The translations under genes and the position numbers were made by a program. Shown in pieces: positions 15,807-24,097 of a stretch of 64,000 bases of DNA; position 1 is the stretch's first letter; every line of letters begins with the position of its first letter. The stretch is from Eubacterium sp. AF16-48 (lineage in GTDB: Bacteria; Bacillota; Clostridia; Lachnospirales; Lachnospiraceae), in the NCBI RefSeq assembly GCF_003479405.1, contig NZ_QUHB01000011.1, forward strand, positions 7,031-71,030, written 5' to 3'. Under the pieces are notes generated by a model that was given only the letters and a program-made list of their open reading frames with translations, had not been told where the DNA came from and ran no database searches.

Positions 15807-16259
15807 ATGAGAATAAAGAAATTGTTATGTATGCTATTAACCTTGACATTGTTGTTTTCAGGCAATGTATATGCAGATGAAGGCATAGGGGAATCAGGTA
15901 CAACTACTACAAATCCCGGTGATGTGGAATTACGGTATACCAATATTTCAAGCATAACGTCAGATTTAGCCATATTAAGCAGTGGCACGGCAATATGCAC
16001 CGGAAGACATGTTATGAAGAAAAACCTTAAGTCTGAATTGGTATTAACACTTCAGCGCAGGTCAACATCTAAAGATGATAGTTTTTCAACTTACAAAGAG
16101 TGGACAAAGAGTTGTAGTGGAACAGGTAGCTTTTTATTAGAGAAGAAACCTACTGTTACAAAAGGTTATGACTACAGGTTAAGAGTGGTAGTAAAGGTAT
16201 ATTCCGGTTCAAAAGTTACGGAAGCTGCTGCATGCTACTCAAAAACGGTTACATACTAG
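15807..16259 (+). CDS. Small secreted protein (DUF6147-like)
   Basis: 150 residues after AAAGGAGGT. A clear signal peptide (MRIKKLLCMLLTLTLLFSG, likely cut after VYA at about residue 23) is followed by a Thr/Ser-rich stretch and a compact beta-rich domain containing AICTGRHVMKKNL, WTKSCSGTGSFLL and a final CYSKTVTY. Two or more cysteines could form disulphides after export. It resembles small secreted DUF6147 proteins of Lachnospiraceae; function unknown. Confidence 0.6.
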   Translation: MRIKKLLCMLLTLTLLFSGNVYADEGIGESGTTTTNPGDVELRYTNISSITSDLAILSSGTAICTGRHVMKKNLKSELVLTLQRRSTSKDDSFSTYKEWTKSCSGTGSFLLEKKPTVTKGYDYRLRVVVKVYSGSKVTEAAACYSKTVTY

Positions 16260-16336
16260 GTTGGATATAAAAACAAAAGAAAATACAGACTATACTATTA
16301 GAAAGAGAAAATACAGGTATATACCTGAAATAAAAG

Positions 16337-16386
16337 CAAAAAGAAAACGTGGCTACTGTTTATGACAGGTCACGCTTTCTTTTTGT
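16337..16386 (-). terminator. Bidirectional terminator next to murG
   Basis: AAAAAGAAA and CGTG pair with CACG and TTTCTTTTTG around an inner stem. It serves both the small secreted protein gene and the converging murG gene. Confidence 0.6.
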
Positions 16387-16394
16387 GTATAATT

Positions 16395-17459
16395 TTATTT
16401 ATCAGTTATCTCATTAATTAAGCCTATAATTTTATCAACTCCGCCGGTTCCGGCTGATTTTTCCATGGATTCAATGTAATGTGATTTGTTATCAAAGACT
16501 TTATGTACCATGGCAATAAGATCATCTTTTGTTGCCACATCTTCATCTAAAACCTCACTAAATCCCTGCTTCGCATAGGAACGGGCATTTAAAATCTGGT
16601 CACCACGACTTACCCTTGCAGAAAGAGGAATAAGAATGTTAGGTTTTTTCAGTGCAGAAATCTCGCATATGGAATTAGCACCGGCTCTGGAAATAATTAA
16701 GTCAGCCATTGCAAAGAAATCCTTCATTTCATCACTAATATATTCAAACTGGGCATAACCTGAAGTTCCTACTAATGATTCATCTAATTTACCCTTGCCG
16801 CAAAGGTGGGCAATCTGGAAATCAGGTAAAAGTTCAGGAAGGGCTTCTCTTACAAGCCTGTTGACATTTTCAGCACCAAGGCTTCCGCCGGTAACCATAA
16901 TTACAGGTTTGTTGGCAGTAAAGCCACATTTGTCAAGAGCTGCAATTTTGTCTCCCGTAAATAGTTCCGCACGAATAGGAGAACCGGTATGAACTGCCTT
17001 AGCTCCAAGATATTTAGCTGTTTCCGGAAAATTATGGCAAACCTTAGTTGCCTTTTTAATGGCAAGCTTGTTGGCAAGTCCCGGTGTCATATCTGATTCA
17101 TGTATAATAACAGGTACTTTGTATCTGTTTGCAGCAAAAACCACAGGAACCGTTACAAAACCACCCTTTGAAAAAACAATATCGGGTTTGAATTTCCTAA
17201 TAATCTTTTTAGCTTCAAAGTATCCCTTAATAACTCTGAAAGGGTCTGTAAAGTTCTTAAAACTGAAATATCTTCTAAGTTTACCTGAAGATATTCCGTA
17301 ATAATCAAGACCTGCATCTTCCACTAATTTCTGTTCCATGCCACCTTTAGAACCAATGTATTTAATCTCAAAACCGGATTCCTTAAGCTTAGGAAGTAAT
17401 GCGATATTTGGTGTGACATGGCCGGCTGTACCGCCACCTGTTAATATAATTTTTTTCAT
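16395..17459 (-). CDS. murG: UDP-GlcNAc:lipid I N-acetylglucosaminyltransferase MurG
   Basis: 354 residues, the normal length. It adds GlcNAc to undecaprenyl-pyrophosphoryl-MurNAc-pentapeptide at the inner membrane, giving lipid II for peptidoglycan. Seen: GGGTAGHVTPNIAL (9-22), KGGFVTVPV (near 100), HESDMTPGLANK (near 120), VTGGSLGAENVN (near 190) and the donor-site ISRAGANSICEI (near 257). It lies outside a division/cell-wall cluster, 20 bases behind an LCP gene (start to stop), and probably shares its transcript. The pairing links lipid II synthesis with attachment of wall polymers. Confidence 0.95.
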   Translation of the reverse strand: MKKIILTGGGTAGHVTPNIALLPKLKESGFEIKYIGSKGGMEQKLVEDAGLDYYGISSGKLRRYFSFKNFTDPFRVIKGYFEAKKIIRKFKPDIVFSKGGFVTVPVVFAANRYKVPVIIHESDMTPGLANKLAIKKATKVCHNFPETAKYLGAKAVHTGSPIRAELFTGDKIAALDKCGFTANKPVIMVTGGSLGAENVNRLVREALPELLPDFQIAHLCGKGKLDESLVGTSGYAQFEYISDEMKDFFAMADLIISRAGANSICEISALKKPNILIPLSARVSRGDQILNARSYAKQGFSEVLDEDVATKDDLIAMVHKVFDNKSHYIESMEKSAGTGGVDKIIGLINEITDK

Positions 17460-17479
17460 TGTCTTACTCCATTAAACAT

Positions 17480-18832
17480 CTATTTATTATATTTTTTTAT
17501 CTGTTTTTTTATGGCAGAAGCATCGTCACCGTTTAATACCATATTAATAAGGTTTGTGGCGTTGCTTACTGATTGTTCATCCTGTAATACAACGGATTTT
17601 GAAGAACCTGTGTATGTTAATGTCTGCCAGGAAGTCTGACCTGTTACGCTGTAGGACATAATATTCCAACCATTGTAATCCTTCTTTGTAGAAAGAGAAA
17701 GCTGCATATTAGCAAGGGATGAAATATCAAGGTCTGTTGAAAAACTTCCCTTAATGGCATCAAGAATCTTGTTATAATTAATAAGCATTGTGCCGCTTAA
17801 TAATTTTTTCTCAAGAGCTTTTAAAACTGCTACCTGGTTTCTGTTACGCTGCATATCACCGTTGGCAAAGGAGTGACGCTCACGGGCATAAGTTAAGGCT
17901 GTGGCACCATCCATTTCCATGTTTCCTTTTTTGTAAGTATAAATCTTACTTCCTTCATGCTTTGCGTCATATGATGCATAAGCTTCAGTTGAAAAAGGAA
18001 TTTCAACATTTACCGTAACTCCCCCCAAAGCATCAATTAAGTCAGCGAAACCTGTAAAGTTTACTTTTGCGTAATGATAATCAGATTTTTTAATATCATA
18101 TTTGTATAAATACTTTAAGGTATCCATCAAAGCGTCCTGTCCCGGATGCCACTGTACTTCATATGCCCACTGCCAGTCGCTGGATGTCAGGTCCTTGCCG
18201 TCCTTGTGGGCAATTCCGTTTCCATAGAGGGTAACGTGGGTCAGCTTATCATAGGACTCAGGAGCGACACTTTTTGCCTGAACAGGAACATAGTAATCTC
18301 TAGGTGTTGAAATCATTAAAACTGAATAAGTCTTAGGATTAACAACAGCCAAAATATTAGTATCAGTTCTTGTATTTTCTTTTGAATTCAATTCACCAAA
18401 AGTATCTGCTGCAGAAATTACAACAATAAAAGGATCCTTTGACACCTTTGAACCGGACATCTGAGGAATCGGCGCTACTAAATAAATAAGCAGTGACAAT
18501 ATAATAATAACAATTACCGAGATGACCTTTCCAAAAACAGGAGCTTTGCCTGATTTCTGCAAAAGGAAAAATACAAGACCAAGAAAAACAATAAGAACCC
18601 CTATAACTCCCGCAAGTACCGGAGCTGTTAAAAAGGCAAGCTTCTTATACACAATAAGTCCTGTAAATACAATAGATAAAATAAGTTGTATCATAACTAA
18701 AATAACGCCCAGGGCTTTTCCACCACCGGATTTACGTTTTTTAGAAGATGACTTGGATAAATTCCTTGTTTCGGAGCGGTAACCGTAATCACCGGTTTTG
18801 GCTTCAGAAACTCTGTTTTGCTTTTTGCTCAT
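17480..18832 (-). CDS. LytR-CpsA-Psr (LCP) family protein
   Basis: Start is ATG 18832 after GGAGG; an ATG at 18934 is in frame but has no ribosome site. 450 residues: a basic Lys/Ser/Arg-rich cytoplasmic tail (1-40), three membrane helices (about 40-125, most LCP proteins have one), then the extracellular LCP domain with TDTNILAVVNP, MISTPRDYYVPV and YARERHSFANGDMQRNRNQ. The arginines and aspartates in these blocks bind the pyrophosphate of lipid-linked polymers. The family ligates teichoic acids or capsules to peptidoglycan. The adjacent murG and the divergent sugar transferase support that role. Confidence 0.9.
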   Translation of the reverse strand: MSKKQNRVSEAKTGDYGYRSETRNLSKSSSKKRKSGGGKALGVILVMIQLILSIVFTGLIVYKKLAFLTAPVLAGVIGVLIVFLGLVFFLLQKSGKAPVFGKVISVIVIIILSLLIYLVAPIPQMSGSKVSKDPFIVVISAADTFGELNSKENTRTDTNILAVVNPKTYSVLMISTPRDYYVPVQAKSVAPESYDKLTHVTLYGNGIAHKDGKDLTSSDWQWAYEVQWHPGQDALMDTLKYLYKYDIKKSDYHYAKVNFTGFADLIDALGGVTVNVEIPFSTEAYASYDAKHEGSKIYTYKKGNMEMDGATALTYARERHSFANGDMQRNRNQVAVLKALEKKLLSGTMLINYNKILDAIKGSFSTDLDISSLANMQLSLSTKKDYNGWNIMSYSVTGQTSWQTLTYTGSSKSVVLQDEQSVSNATNLINMVLNGDDASAIKKQIKKYNK

Positions 18833-19028
18833 AAAAACCTCCAATTTTAAAGCTACAGATTGGTTACAAATCTGTTTTATCGTAAGATATATCAAATTGT
18901 TGCAAAAGTAATTAAAACACAAATTAATGAACAAACTATGTACATAATAAGTGTGTGCTCATTATACTACATAATTAAAAAAAAACAAAGATACAACATA
19001 ATGGCTAAGGCATAGGACATAGCATTAA

Positions 19029-19057
19029 TTGACAAATAATGTATGCTTTGGTAGAAT
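19029..19057 (+). promoter_or_regulatory. Sigma-A promoter of the sugar transferase gene
   Basis: Consensus TTGACA (19029-19034), exactly 17 bp, then TAGAAT (19052-19057). It overlaps the region where a longer reading frame would start, which rules out that longer start. Confidence 0.75.
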
Positions 19058-19130
19058 AATGTTATCTTTGGAGCTGGAGTTGTATTGGAAATATGGTACA
19101 AGCCAGCTTATTAGTTTAATAGGAGAAGAA

Positions 19131-20510
19131 ATGAGAAATTCAAGAGCATTTAGAAGAATTATCTATTTGTTGCTTCTTGCAACGGTAATTGCATCCCAAA
19201 CAGCTATATTTTGGTACTTTTGGGACCATTATTATAGCAGTGGAATGATGCAGGAATTCTTCCGTAAAGGACACATGGTACTTCTTTTTGTGTATGCGTT
19301 AATGTTTACTATATTCAGTAACGTATACGGGGCGTTCAAATTAGGAAGTCTCCAGTATTCAAATCTGGTGTTCTCCCAGCTGCTTGCATTGCTGTTTACA
19401 AACTTCATTATTTACTTACAGATTTCATTACTTTCAATGAAAATGGTAAATCCTGCACCAATTATAGGAATGTGTTTTGACAATGTTTTATGTTGTCTTG
19501 TATGGTGTGGATTGGCAATGGGAATTTACAAATGGATGTATCCGCCTAAGGACATATTACTTATATATAGTGACAGGGATCCTGATAATCTGGTGAATAA
19601 AATAGAAACGCGAAAAGATAAATATATCATAAAAGACTCTATCCATTGTGATGAGGATTCGGAAAAATTGCAGAAGGCAATAAAAAGCCATCAGGCAGTT
19701 TTGTTGTGTGACATTCCAAGTGCTAAGAGAAATAAAATAGTCAAGGATTGTTATTTATATGATAAGAGAGCATATATTACTCCTAAACTGTCAGATATTA
19801 TCATTACGGGAGCAGGTCAGAATACATTATTTGACTCACCGCTTTTGGTTACTAAAGTTAAGGGACTTAAGTGGGAGCAGGATTTTGTAAAGAGAATTGT
19901 GGATATAATTATCGCACTTATTCTTTGTCCACCAACCATATTGGTTACAATACTTGTTGCCATAGGCAATCTGATTTGGGACAGAGGCCCGATTTTCTAT
20001 ACACAGCCAAGACTTACAAAGGATGGTAAGGTGTTTAAAATATTAAAGTTCAGAAGCATGAAGGTTGATTCTGAAAAGGATGGCGCCAGACTTGCAGCAA
20101 AGAACGACAACCGCATAACAAAGGTAGGAAAGGTTCTTCGTGCTACACATTTAGATGAATTACCTCAGGTGTTTAACATTCTGGTAGGTCAGATGTCAGT
20201 TGTGGGCCCAAGACCGGAGAGACCGGAGATTGCTGCTGAATACGAAGAAGAAATTCCTGAATTTAGATTCAGATTAAAGGTAAAGGCCGGTCTTACCGGA
20301 TATGCACAGGTTTATGGTAAGTATAATACTACACCATATGACAAGCTAAAGCTTGACATGTATTATATTCAGCATTACAAAATGTGGATGGATATACAGC
20401 TGATTTTAATGACTTTCAAGATTATGTTCATGAAGGACAATACAGAAGGTGTTGATGAAAATCAGAAAACAGCCAGCATTCATGAAAAAGAAAAAAATCA
20501 TAAAGATTAA
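19131..20510 (+). CDS. Exopolysaccharide polyprenyl-phosphate sugar transferase (WbaP/CpsE type)
   Basis: 459 residues from ATG 19131 after AGGAGA. Four N-terminal helices, a CoA-binding-like middle region, one membrane helix near 295, and a catalytic domain with KILKFRSMKVDSE, HLDELPQVFNILVGQMSVVGP, RPERPEI and AGLTGYAQVYG. These are the hallmarks of the bacterial sugar transferase family (PF02397), which moves a sugar-1-phosphate to undecaprenyl phosphate and starts capsule or exopolysaccharide units. No capsule cluster follows, so it stands alone beside the LCP and murG genes. Confidence 0.92.
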   Translation: MRNSRAFRRIIYLLLLATVIASQTAIFWYFWDHYYSSGMMQEFFRKGHMVLLFVYALMFTIFSNVYGAFKLGSLQYSNLVFSQLLALLFTNFIIYLQISLLSMKMVNPAPIIGMCFDNVLCCLVWCGLAMGIYKWMYPPKDILLIYSDRDPDNLVNKIETRKDKYIIKDSIHCDEDSEKLQKAIKSHQAVLLCDIPSAKRNKIVKDCYLYDKRAYITPKLSDIIITGAGQNTLFDSPLLVTKVKGLKWEQDFVKRIVDIIIALILCPPTILVTILVAIGNLIWDRGPIFYTQPRLTKDGKVFKILKFRSMKVDSEKDGARLAAKNDNRITKVGKVLRATHLDELPQVFNILVGQMSVVGPRPERPEIAAEYEEEIPEFRFRLKVKAGLTGYAQVYGKYNTTPYDKLKLDMYYIQHYKMWMDIQLILMTFKIMFMKDNTEGVDENQKTASIHEKEKNHKD

Positions 20511-20516
20511 AATATA

Positions 20517-20560
20517 CAAGAGCTATTCCCTTAGAAATTAATGGGATGGCTCTTGTTTTT
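20517..20560 (+). terminator. Intrinsic terminator of the sugar transferase gene
   Basis: CAAGAGC pairs with GCTCTTG and TCCC with GGGA inside, followed by TTTTT. Confidence 0.8.
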
Positions 20561-20638
20561 GTATACTATAAAGCCTGTAACATAAATCACCAATATTCCA
20601 TCATATTATTAATTAACAACCATTTAAGAGGTAAATTT

Positions 20639-21253
20639 ATGCTTAATTATATATGGGCATTTATGATTATTATTGGTGTGGTATATGGACTTTTGACAGG
20701 AAACATAGAACAGGTGGGAAACGGTGCCATTGAGTCAGCGGAGGAATCGGTTAAACTGTGTATTACAATGCTGGGGATAATGAGCATGTGGATGGGATTT
20801 ATGGAAGTGGCACAAAAAAGCGGACTTATAGCAAAGGCTGAAAAAATGTTAGAGCCGGCAATAAAGTGGATGTTTCCGGAACTTCCCGTTAATCACAAAG
20901 CACGGACCCACATTACAACCAATATAATAGCAAATATTCTTGGACTGGGGTGGGCAGCAACCCCGGCAGGTCTTAAGGCAATGGAGGAACTTGCAGCAGA
21001 CCCGGTACCTCAAAAGGGGCGGATAATTCCCGGTCACATTTCCACAAATGAAATGTGTACATTTCTGGTACTTAACATATCATCACTTCAATTAATTCCC
21101 GTAAATATGATTGCATACAGAAGCCAATACGGCTCTGCTAATCCTGCATCAATTGTAGCACCGGCAATACTCGCCACAACCATAAGCACAGTGGTGGGAA
21201 TTATTTTTTGTAAAATAATGTGTAAATGTACCTTAAAGGGAAAAGTAAATTGA
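20639..21253 (+). CDS. spmA: Spore maturation protein A (nucleoside recognition domain)
   Basis: Start is ATG 20639 after AGAGGT; an earlier in-frame ATG lies inside the preceding terminator. 204 residues, membrane protein with a Gate/nucleoside-recognition domain: MGIMSMWMGFMEVAQKSGL-like block (about 45-62), HITTNIIANILGLGWAATPAG (about 100-120) and MCTFLVLNISSLQLIPVNMIAYR. SpmA and SpmB together are needed for spore core dehydration in bacilli and clostridia. Here spmB lies about 6.7 kb downstream, separated by a cobalamin operon and an antiporter gene. Confidence 0.9.
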   Translation: MLNYIWAFMIIIGVVYGLLTGNIEQVGNGAIESAEESVKLCITMLGIMSMWMGFMEVAQKSGLIAKAEKMLEPAIKWMFPELPVNHKARTHITTNIIANILGLGWAATPAGLKAMEELAADPVPQKGRIIPGHISTNEMCTFLVLNISSLQLIPVNMIAYRSQYGSANPASIVAPAILATTISTVVGIIFCKIMCKCTLKGKVN

Positions 21254-21284
21254 CAGGAAATAGGGGGTGTTATAGAATAGGAAC

Positions 21285-21492
21285 GTAAAAAATACATGGA
21301 ATAACTGTGGTCTGAAGAAAATCCAATATAGATTATGTAAGGGAAAATTTTCAGTTTAAGGGAAGTCCGGTGAAAATCCGGCACAGTCTTTCTCTACTGT
21401 AATAGGGACGAAAAAAGCATTATGCCACGGATAAAACCGGAAGGCGCTTTTAGTAGGTTGAACTAAAGTCAGGATACGTCAACACAGTTGTC
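21285..21492 (+). promoter_or_regulatory. Cobalamin (adenosylcobalamin) riboswitch
   Basis: The leader contains the cobalamin riboswitch landmarks in order: AAGGGAAGTCCGGTGAAAAT then CCGGCACAG (B12 box side, 21358-21386), CTGTAATAGGGA, TTATGCCACGGATAAAACCG, GAAGGCG and AAGTCAGGATAC (near 21467-21478). It sits directly before the first DUF4430 gene and probably controls the whole operon of two DUF4430 proteins and the ECF transporter, turning it off when B12 is plentiful. Confidence 0.9.
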
Positions 21493-21527
21493 CGGATTTC
21501 GCAGGCAAGGCGAAGAAGGAGGAACAA

Positions 21528-22625
21528 ATGAATAAGATAACAAGGAAATTTTTGGCCATTTTACTTTCATGTATGTTGGTAGTGGCAGGAGTGGCAACGC
21601 CGGCTAAAACAACAGATAATGCTGTTATTGCTGCTGAGAATGTTGCAAAAACAGGAACTGTAACAATGACTGTTGAGCGAATTACCATAGGTCAGGGATA
21701 TCTTGTAAGACCGGTTCAGGTAGAAATCCAGAATGGAGATACAGTAGATACTGTATTTAAGAGAGTTATGGATGCAAAGGGATTTAAGTACGATGACAAT
21801 GGATACCTTGCAAGCATTGAAAATGCAGATACAGGCAAGATAAACATTCCGGCAGAAATATCTGCAATGCCTGACACAACAGTTTGGGGCAATCCAAATC
21901 CTGTTAAAGCACCAACTAACACAGCAAATGATGGAAACTCATACGCAAACAAAGGCCTTGGAAGTTCTTCATATCATACAATGGCAGGCTGGATGTTTAC
22001 CATAAATAATGTATTTTCTAATGAAGGAGCAGCTTCAACACCTGTTAAAGACGGTGACGTTATCAGATGGCAGTTCTCAGTATATGGTTACGGTGCAGAT
22101 ATTGGAAGCGACACAGAAAGCTATACAGGAATTAAGAAAGTAACCTTTGCTAACAAGGATGAACTTATAAAGGAAGCAGCAACTCTTGTAAATAACAAGA
22201 CAATGATGAAGGATGCTAATGTAAAGGTAGAATATAACAATGCAATTAAAGTTCTTGAAAAGTACAATCCTTCAGAGACAGAGGTTAAGAATGAATTAAT
22301 AAAGCTTAAGAATGTTCAGAAGGATTTTGTAAAGAAAACAACTGTTACAAAGGCTTCTGTTAAGGGAATTAAGAATGTTAAGGGACTTAAGGCAAAAGTA
22401 GCTGTTAAGAAAATCAAAGGTGTTACAGGATACCAGTACAAATATTCTAACAATAAGAAATTCAAAAAGGCGGTAGTTAAGTCTACAAAGAAGAACACCT
22501 TAACAACTAAGAAATTTAAAAAGAATCAGAAATGTTATGTAACAGTTCGTGCTTACAAGAAGGTTAATGGTATTAAATACTATGGAAGATGGAGCAAGGT
22601 TAAAGCTGTTAAAATCAAAAAATAA
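21528..22625 (+). CDS. Secreted DUF4430 (transcobalamin-like) protein with Fn3-like tail
   Basis: 365 residues, ATG after AAGGAGG. Signal peptide (ITRKFLAILLSCMLVVAGVA). Residues 45-205 carry a DUF4430 domain, related to the C-terminal cobalamin-binding domain of transcobalamin: IEIQNGDTV-like strand, DTVFKRVMDAKG, MAGWMFTINNVF and VKDGDVIRWQFSVYGYG. After a helical linker the last 70 residues form a Lys-rich fibronectin-like domain, common on Lachnospiraceae surface proteins and perhaps wall-binding. First gene behind a cobalamin riboswitch, so it probably captures cobalamin at the surface and passes it to the lipoprotein and ECF transporter downstream. Confidence 0.85.
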   Translation: MNKITRKFLAILLSCMLVVAGVATPAKTTDNAVIAAENVAKTGTVTMTVERITIGQGYLVRPVQVEIQNGDTVDTVFKRVMDAKGFKYDDNGYLASIENADTGKINIPAEISAMPDTTVWGNPNPVKAPTNTANDGNSYANKGLGSSSYHTMAGWMFTINNVFSNEGAASTPVKDGDVIRWQFSVYGYGADIGSDTESYTGIKKVTFANKDELIKEAATLVNNKTMMKDANVKVEYNNAIKVLEKYNPSETEVKNELIKLKNVQKDFVKKTTVTKASVKGIKNVKGLKAKVAVKKIKGVTGYQYKYSNNKKFKKAVVKSTKKNTLTTKKFKKNQKCYVTVRAYKKVNGIKYYGRWSKVKAVKIKK

Positions 22626-22656
22626 ATTATAAAAACATATTAGAATCAGACTTAAA

Positions 22657-22691
22657 TATCGGAAGGAAGTTTAATAAAGTTCCTTCCGATA
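22657..22691 (+). terminator. Hairpin between the two DUF4430 genes
   Basis: A perfect 12-bp stem (TATCGGAAGGAA, 22657-22668, with TTCCTTCCGATA, 22680-22691) followed by a weak A/T tract. It may end part of the transcripts or protect their 3' ends, leaving the surface binder more abundant than the transporter. Confidence 0.5.
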
Positions 22692-22742
22692 AACTTTATT
22701 ATGAAACTAAATTCATAAAATTATGTAAACCAAGGTGAAAAG

Positions 22743-23231
22743 ATGAAATATTATTTAAAAAAGGCAATATTGTTTGTTTTAATTGCTGTATTAAGTTTAA
22801 TTATTATAGGGTGTGGAAAAAAAGAAACCCCGGATAACAGTGGAAAGAAATGCACAATAATGGTGGAATGTTCCAAAATTTTTGATAATCAGGACAAGCT
22901 TGATAAGGCAGTTAAGGATTATATTCCAAAAGATGGAATTATTTTAAAGAAAAAAGAAGTTAGTTTTAATGAAGGGGAAAATGTTTATGACGTTTTAAAA
23001 AGAGAACTTAAAAATGAAAATATATTAATGGAAGCATCTTTTACCACAGGAACTGCATATATAGAGGGAATTAATAATATTTACGAATTTTCCTGTGGGG
23101 AGCTGTCAGGATGGATGTATTGCGTAAATGGAGAATACCCAAATGTGGGGTGTAGCGATTACAAAATAAAGGATGGAGACAACATTGAGTGGCATTACAC
23201 CTGTGATTTAGGAGAGGATTTAAAAAATTGA
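22743..23231 (+). CDS. DUF4430 lipoprotein of the cobalamin uptake operon
   Basis: 162 residues; ATG with AAGGTG upstream. Lipobox LIIIGC puts the mature protein (from Cys 23) on the outer membrane face. It carries a single DUF4430/transcobalamin-C-like domain: VSFNEGENVYDVLKRELK, FSCGELSGWMYCVNGEYPN and IKDGDNIEWHYTCDLGED. The next gene begins at the overlapping TTGA with its stop, so it is translationally coupled to the ECF transmembrane component. Probably the membrane-bound cobalamin-capturing partner. Confidence 0.85.
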   Translation: MKYYLKKAILFVLIAVLSLIIIGCGKKETPDNSGKKCTIMVECSKIFDNQDKLDKAVKDYIPKDGIILKKKEVSFNEGENVYDVLKRELKNENILMEASFTTGTAYIEGINNIYEFSCGELSGWMYCVNGEYPNVGCSDYKIKDGDNIEWHYTCDLGEDLKN

Positions 23232-24097
23232 CAGATGAATTTTCAAGATTTCACCCGGTGGTGAACATAATCTTTTATATGGTGGTTTTAATAATCACAA
23301 TGTTTCAAATGCAGCAGGTAATGGTGATTATTTCCACAGTGTGTGCCATAATTTACCACATATATTTAAAAAAACAAAAAAGTGTAAAGTTTTGTATTAT
23401 GGCATTTTTTATTTTTACGGCCTCGGCAGTAATAAATCCGCTTTTTTCCCATAAAGGGGCAACATTGTTGTTTTATATGTTTACGGGAAATCCCGTAACC
23501 CTGGAATCTATAGTATACGGAGTTTTCGCAGCTTTGGTAATAGTAGCCATGATTTTCTGGCTTTCCACCTTTAATGAAATAATGACTGAGGATAAAATTC
23601 TGGCATTAATAGGAGCGATAATGCCATCGGTGGCGTTGCTTTTAACTATGATTTTCAGGTTTGTGTCAAAATTTACAAAGAAAATTAAGGAAATTTCCAT
23701 GACCCACAGGGCTCTTAAAGGGGAACCGGAAGGGTTCTTTAATAAAATAAAGTCAAGCCTTCATATTTTTTCCATTACCATAACATGGGCGTTGGAAAAT
23801 TCCGTGGATACGGCAGATTCGATGACGGCAAGAGGATATGGATGTGCTAAAAGAACTAATTACAATAATTATAGAATAGAAAAAAGAGATATTTTATTAA
23901 GCCTGTGGATGATAATATTATTTGGGGTGGTTATAAGTCGGTGGGTAGCAGGAGATTTGTACACCTATTATTATCCTTTTGTTAGGACAAAAGGGCAAAT
24001 TATGGTTTACGTGGCATATATACTTTTGTGTGTTACCCCTATGGCGGTAAATATTTTGGAGGGCATAAGATGGCGCAGATTGAAATCAAAAATTTAA
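23228..24097 (+). CDS. ECF transporter transmembrane component (EcfT)
   Basis: 289 residues starting at TTG 23228, overlapping the lipoprotein stop by 4 bases, with GGAGAGGA upstream. Five to six membrane helices and the EcfT coupling blocks: a cytoplasmic helix with MTHRALKGEPEGFF (about 157-170) and SMTARGYGCAKRTN (about 199-212; the usual AxxRG motif). It links the ATPase to the substrate component. The next gene starts before its stop (28-base overlap). Dedicated, operon-encoded (group I) ECF system. Confidence 0.88.
   Translation: MTDEFSRFHPVVNIIFYMVVLIITMFQMQQVMVIISTVCAIIYHIYLKKQKSVKFCIMAFFIFTASAVINPLFSHKGATLLFYMFTGNPVTLESIVYGVFAALVIVAMIFWLSTFNEIMTEDKILALIGAIMPSVALLLTMIFRFVSKFTKKIKEISMTHRALKGEPEGFFNKIKSSLHIFSITITWALENSVDTADSMTARGYGCAKRTNYNNYRIEKRDILLSLWMIILFGVVISRWVAGDLYTYYYPFVRTKGQIMVYVAYILLCVTPMAVNILEGIRWRRLKSKI

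Noticed and set aside
19029..19130. Longer start for the sugar transferase
   Set aside because: The extension covers the -35, spacer and -10 of a consensus promoter and has no ribosome site.
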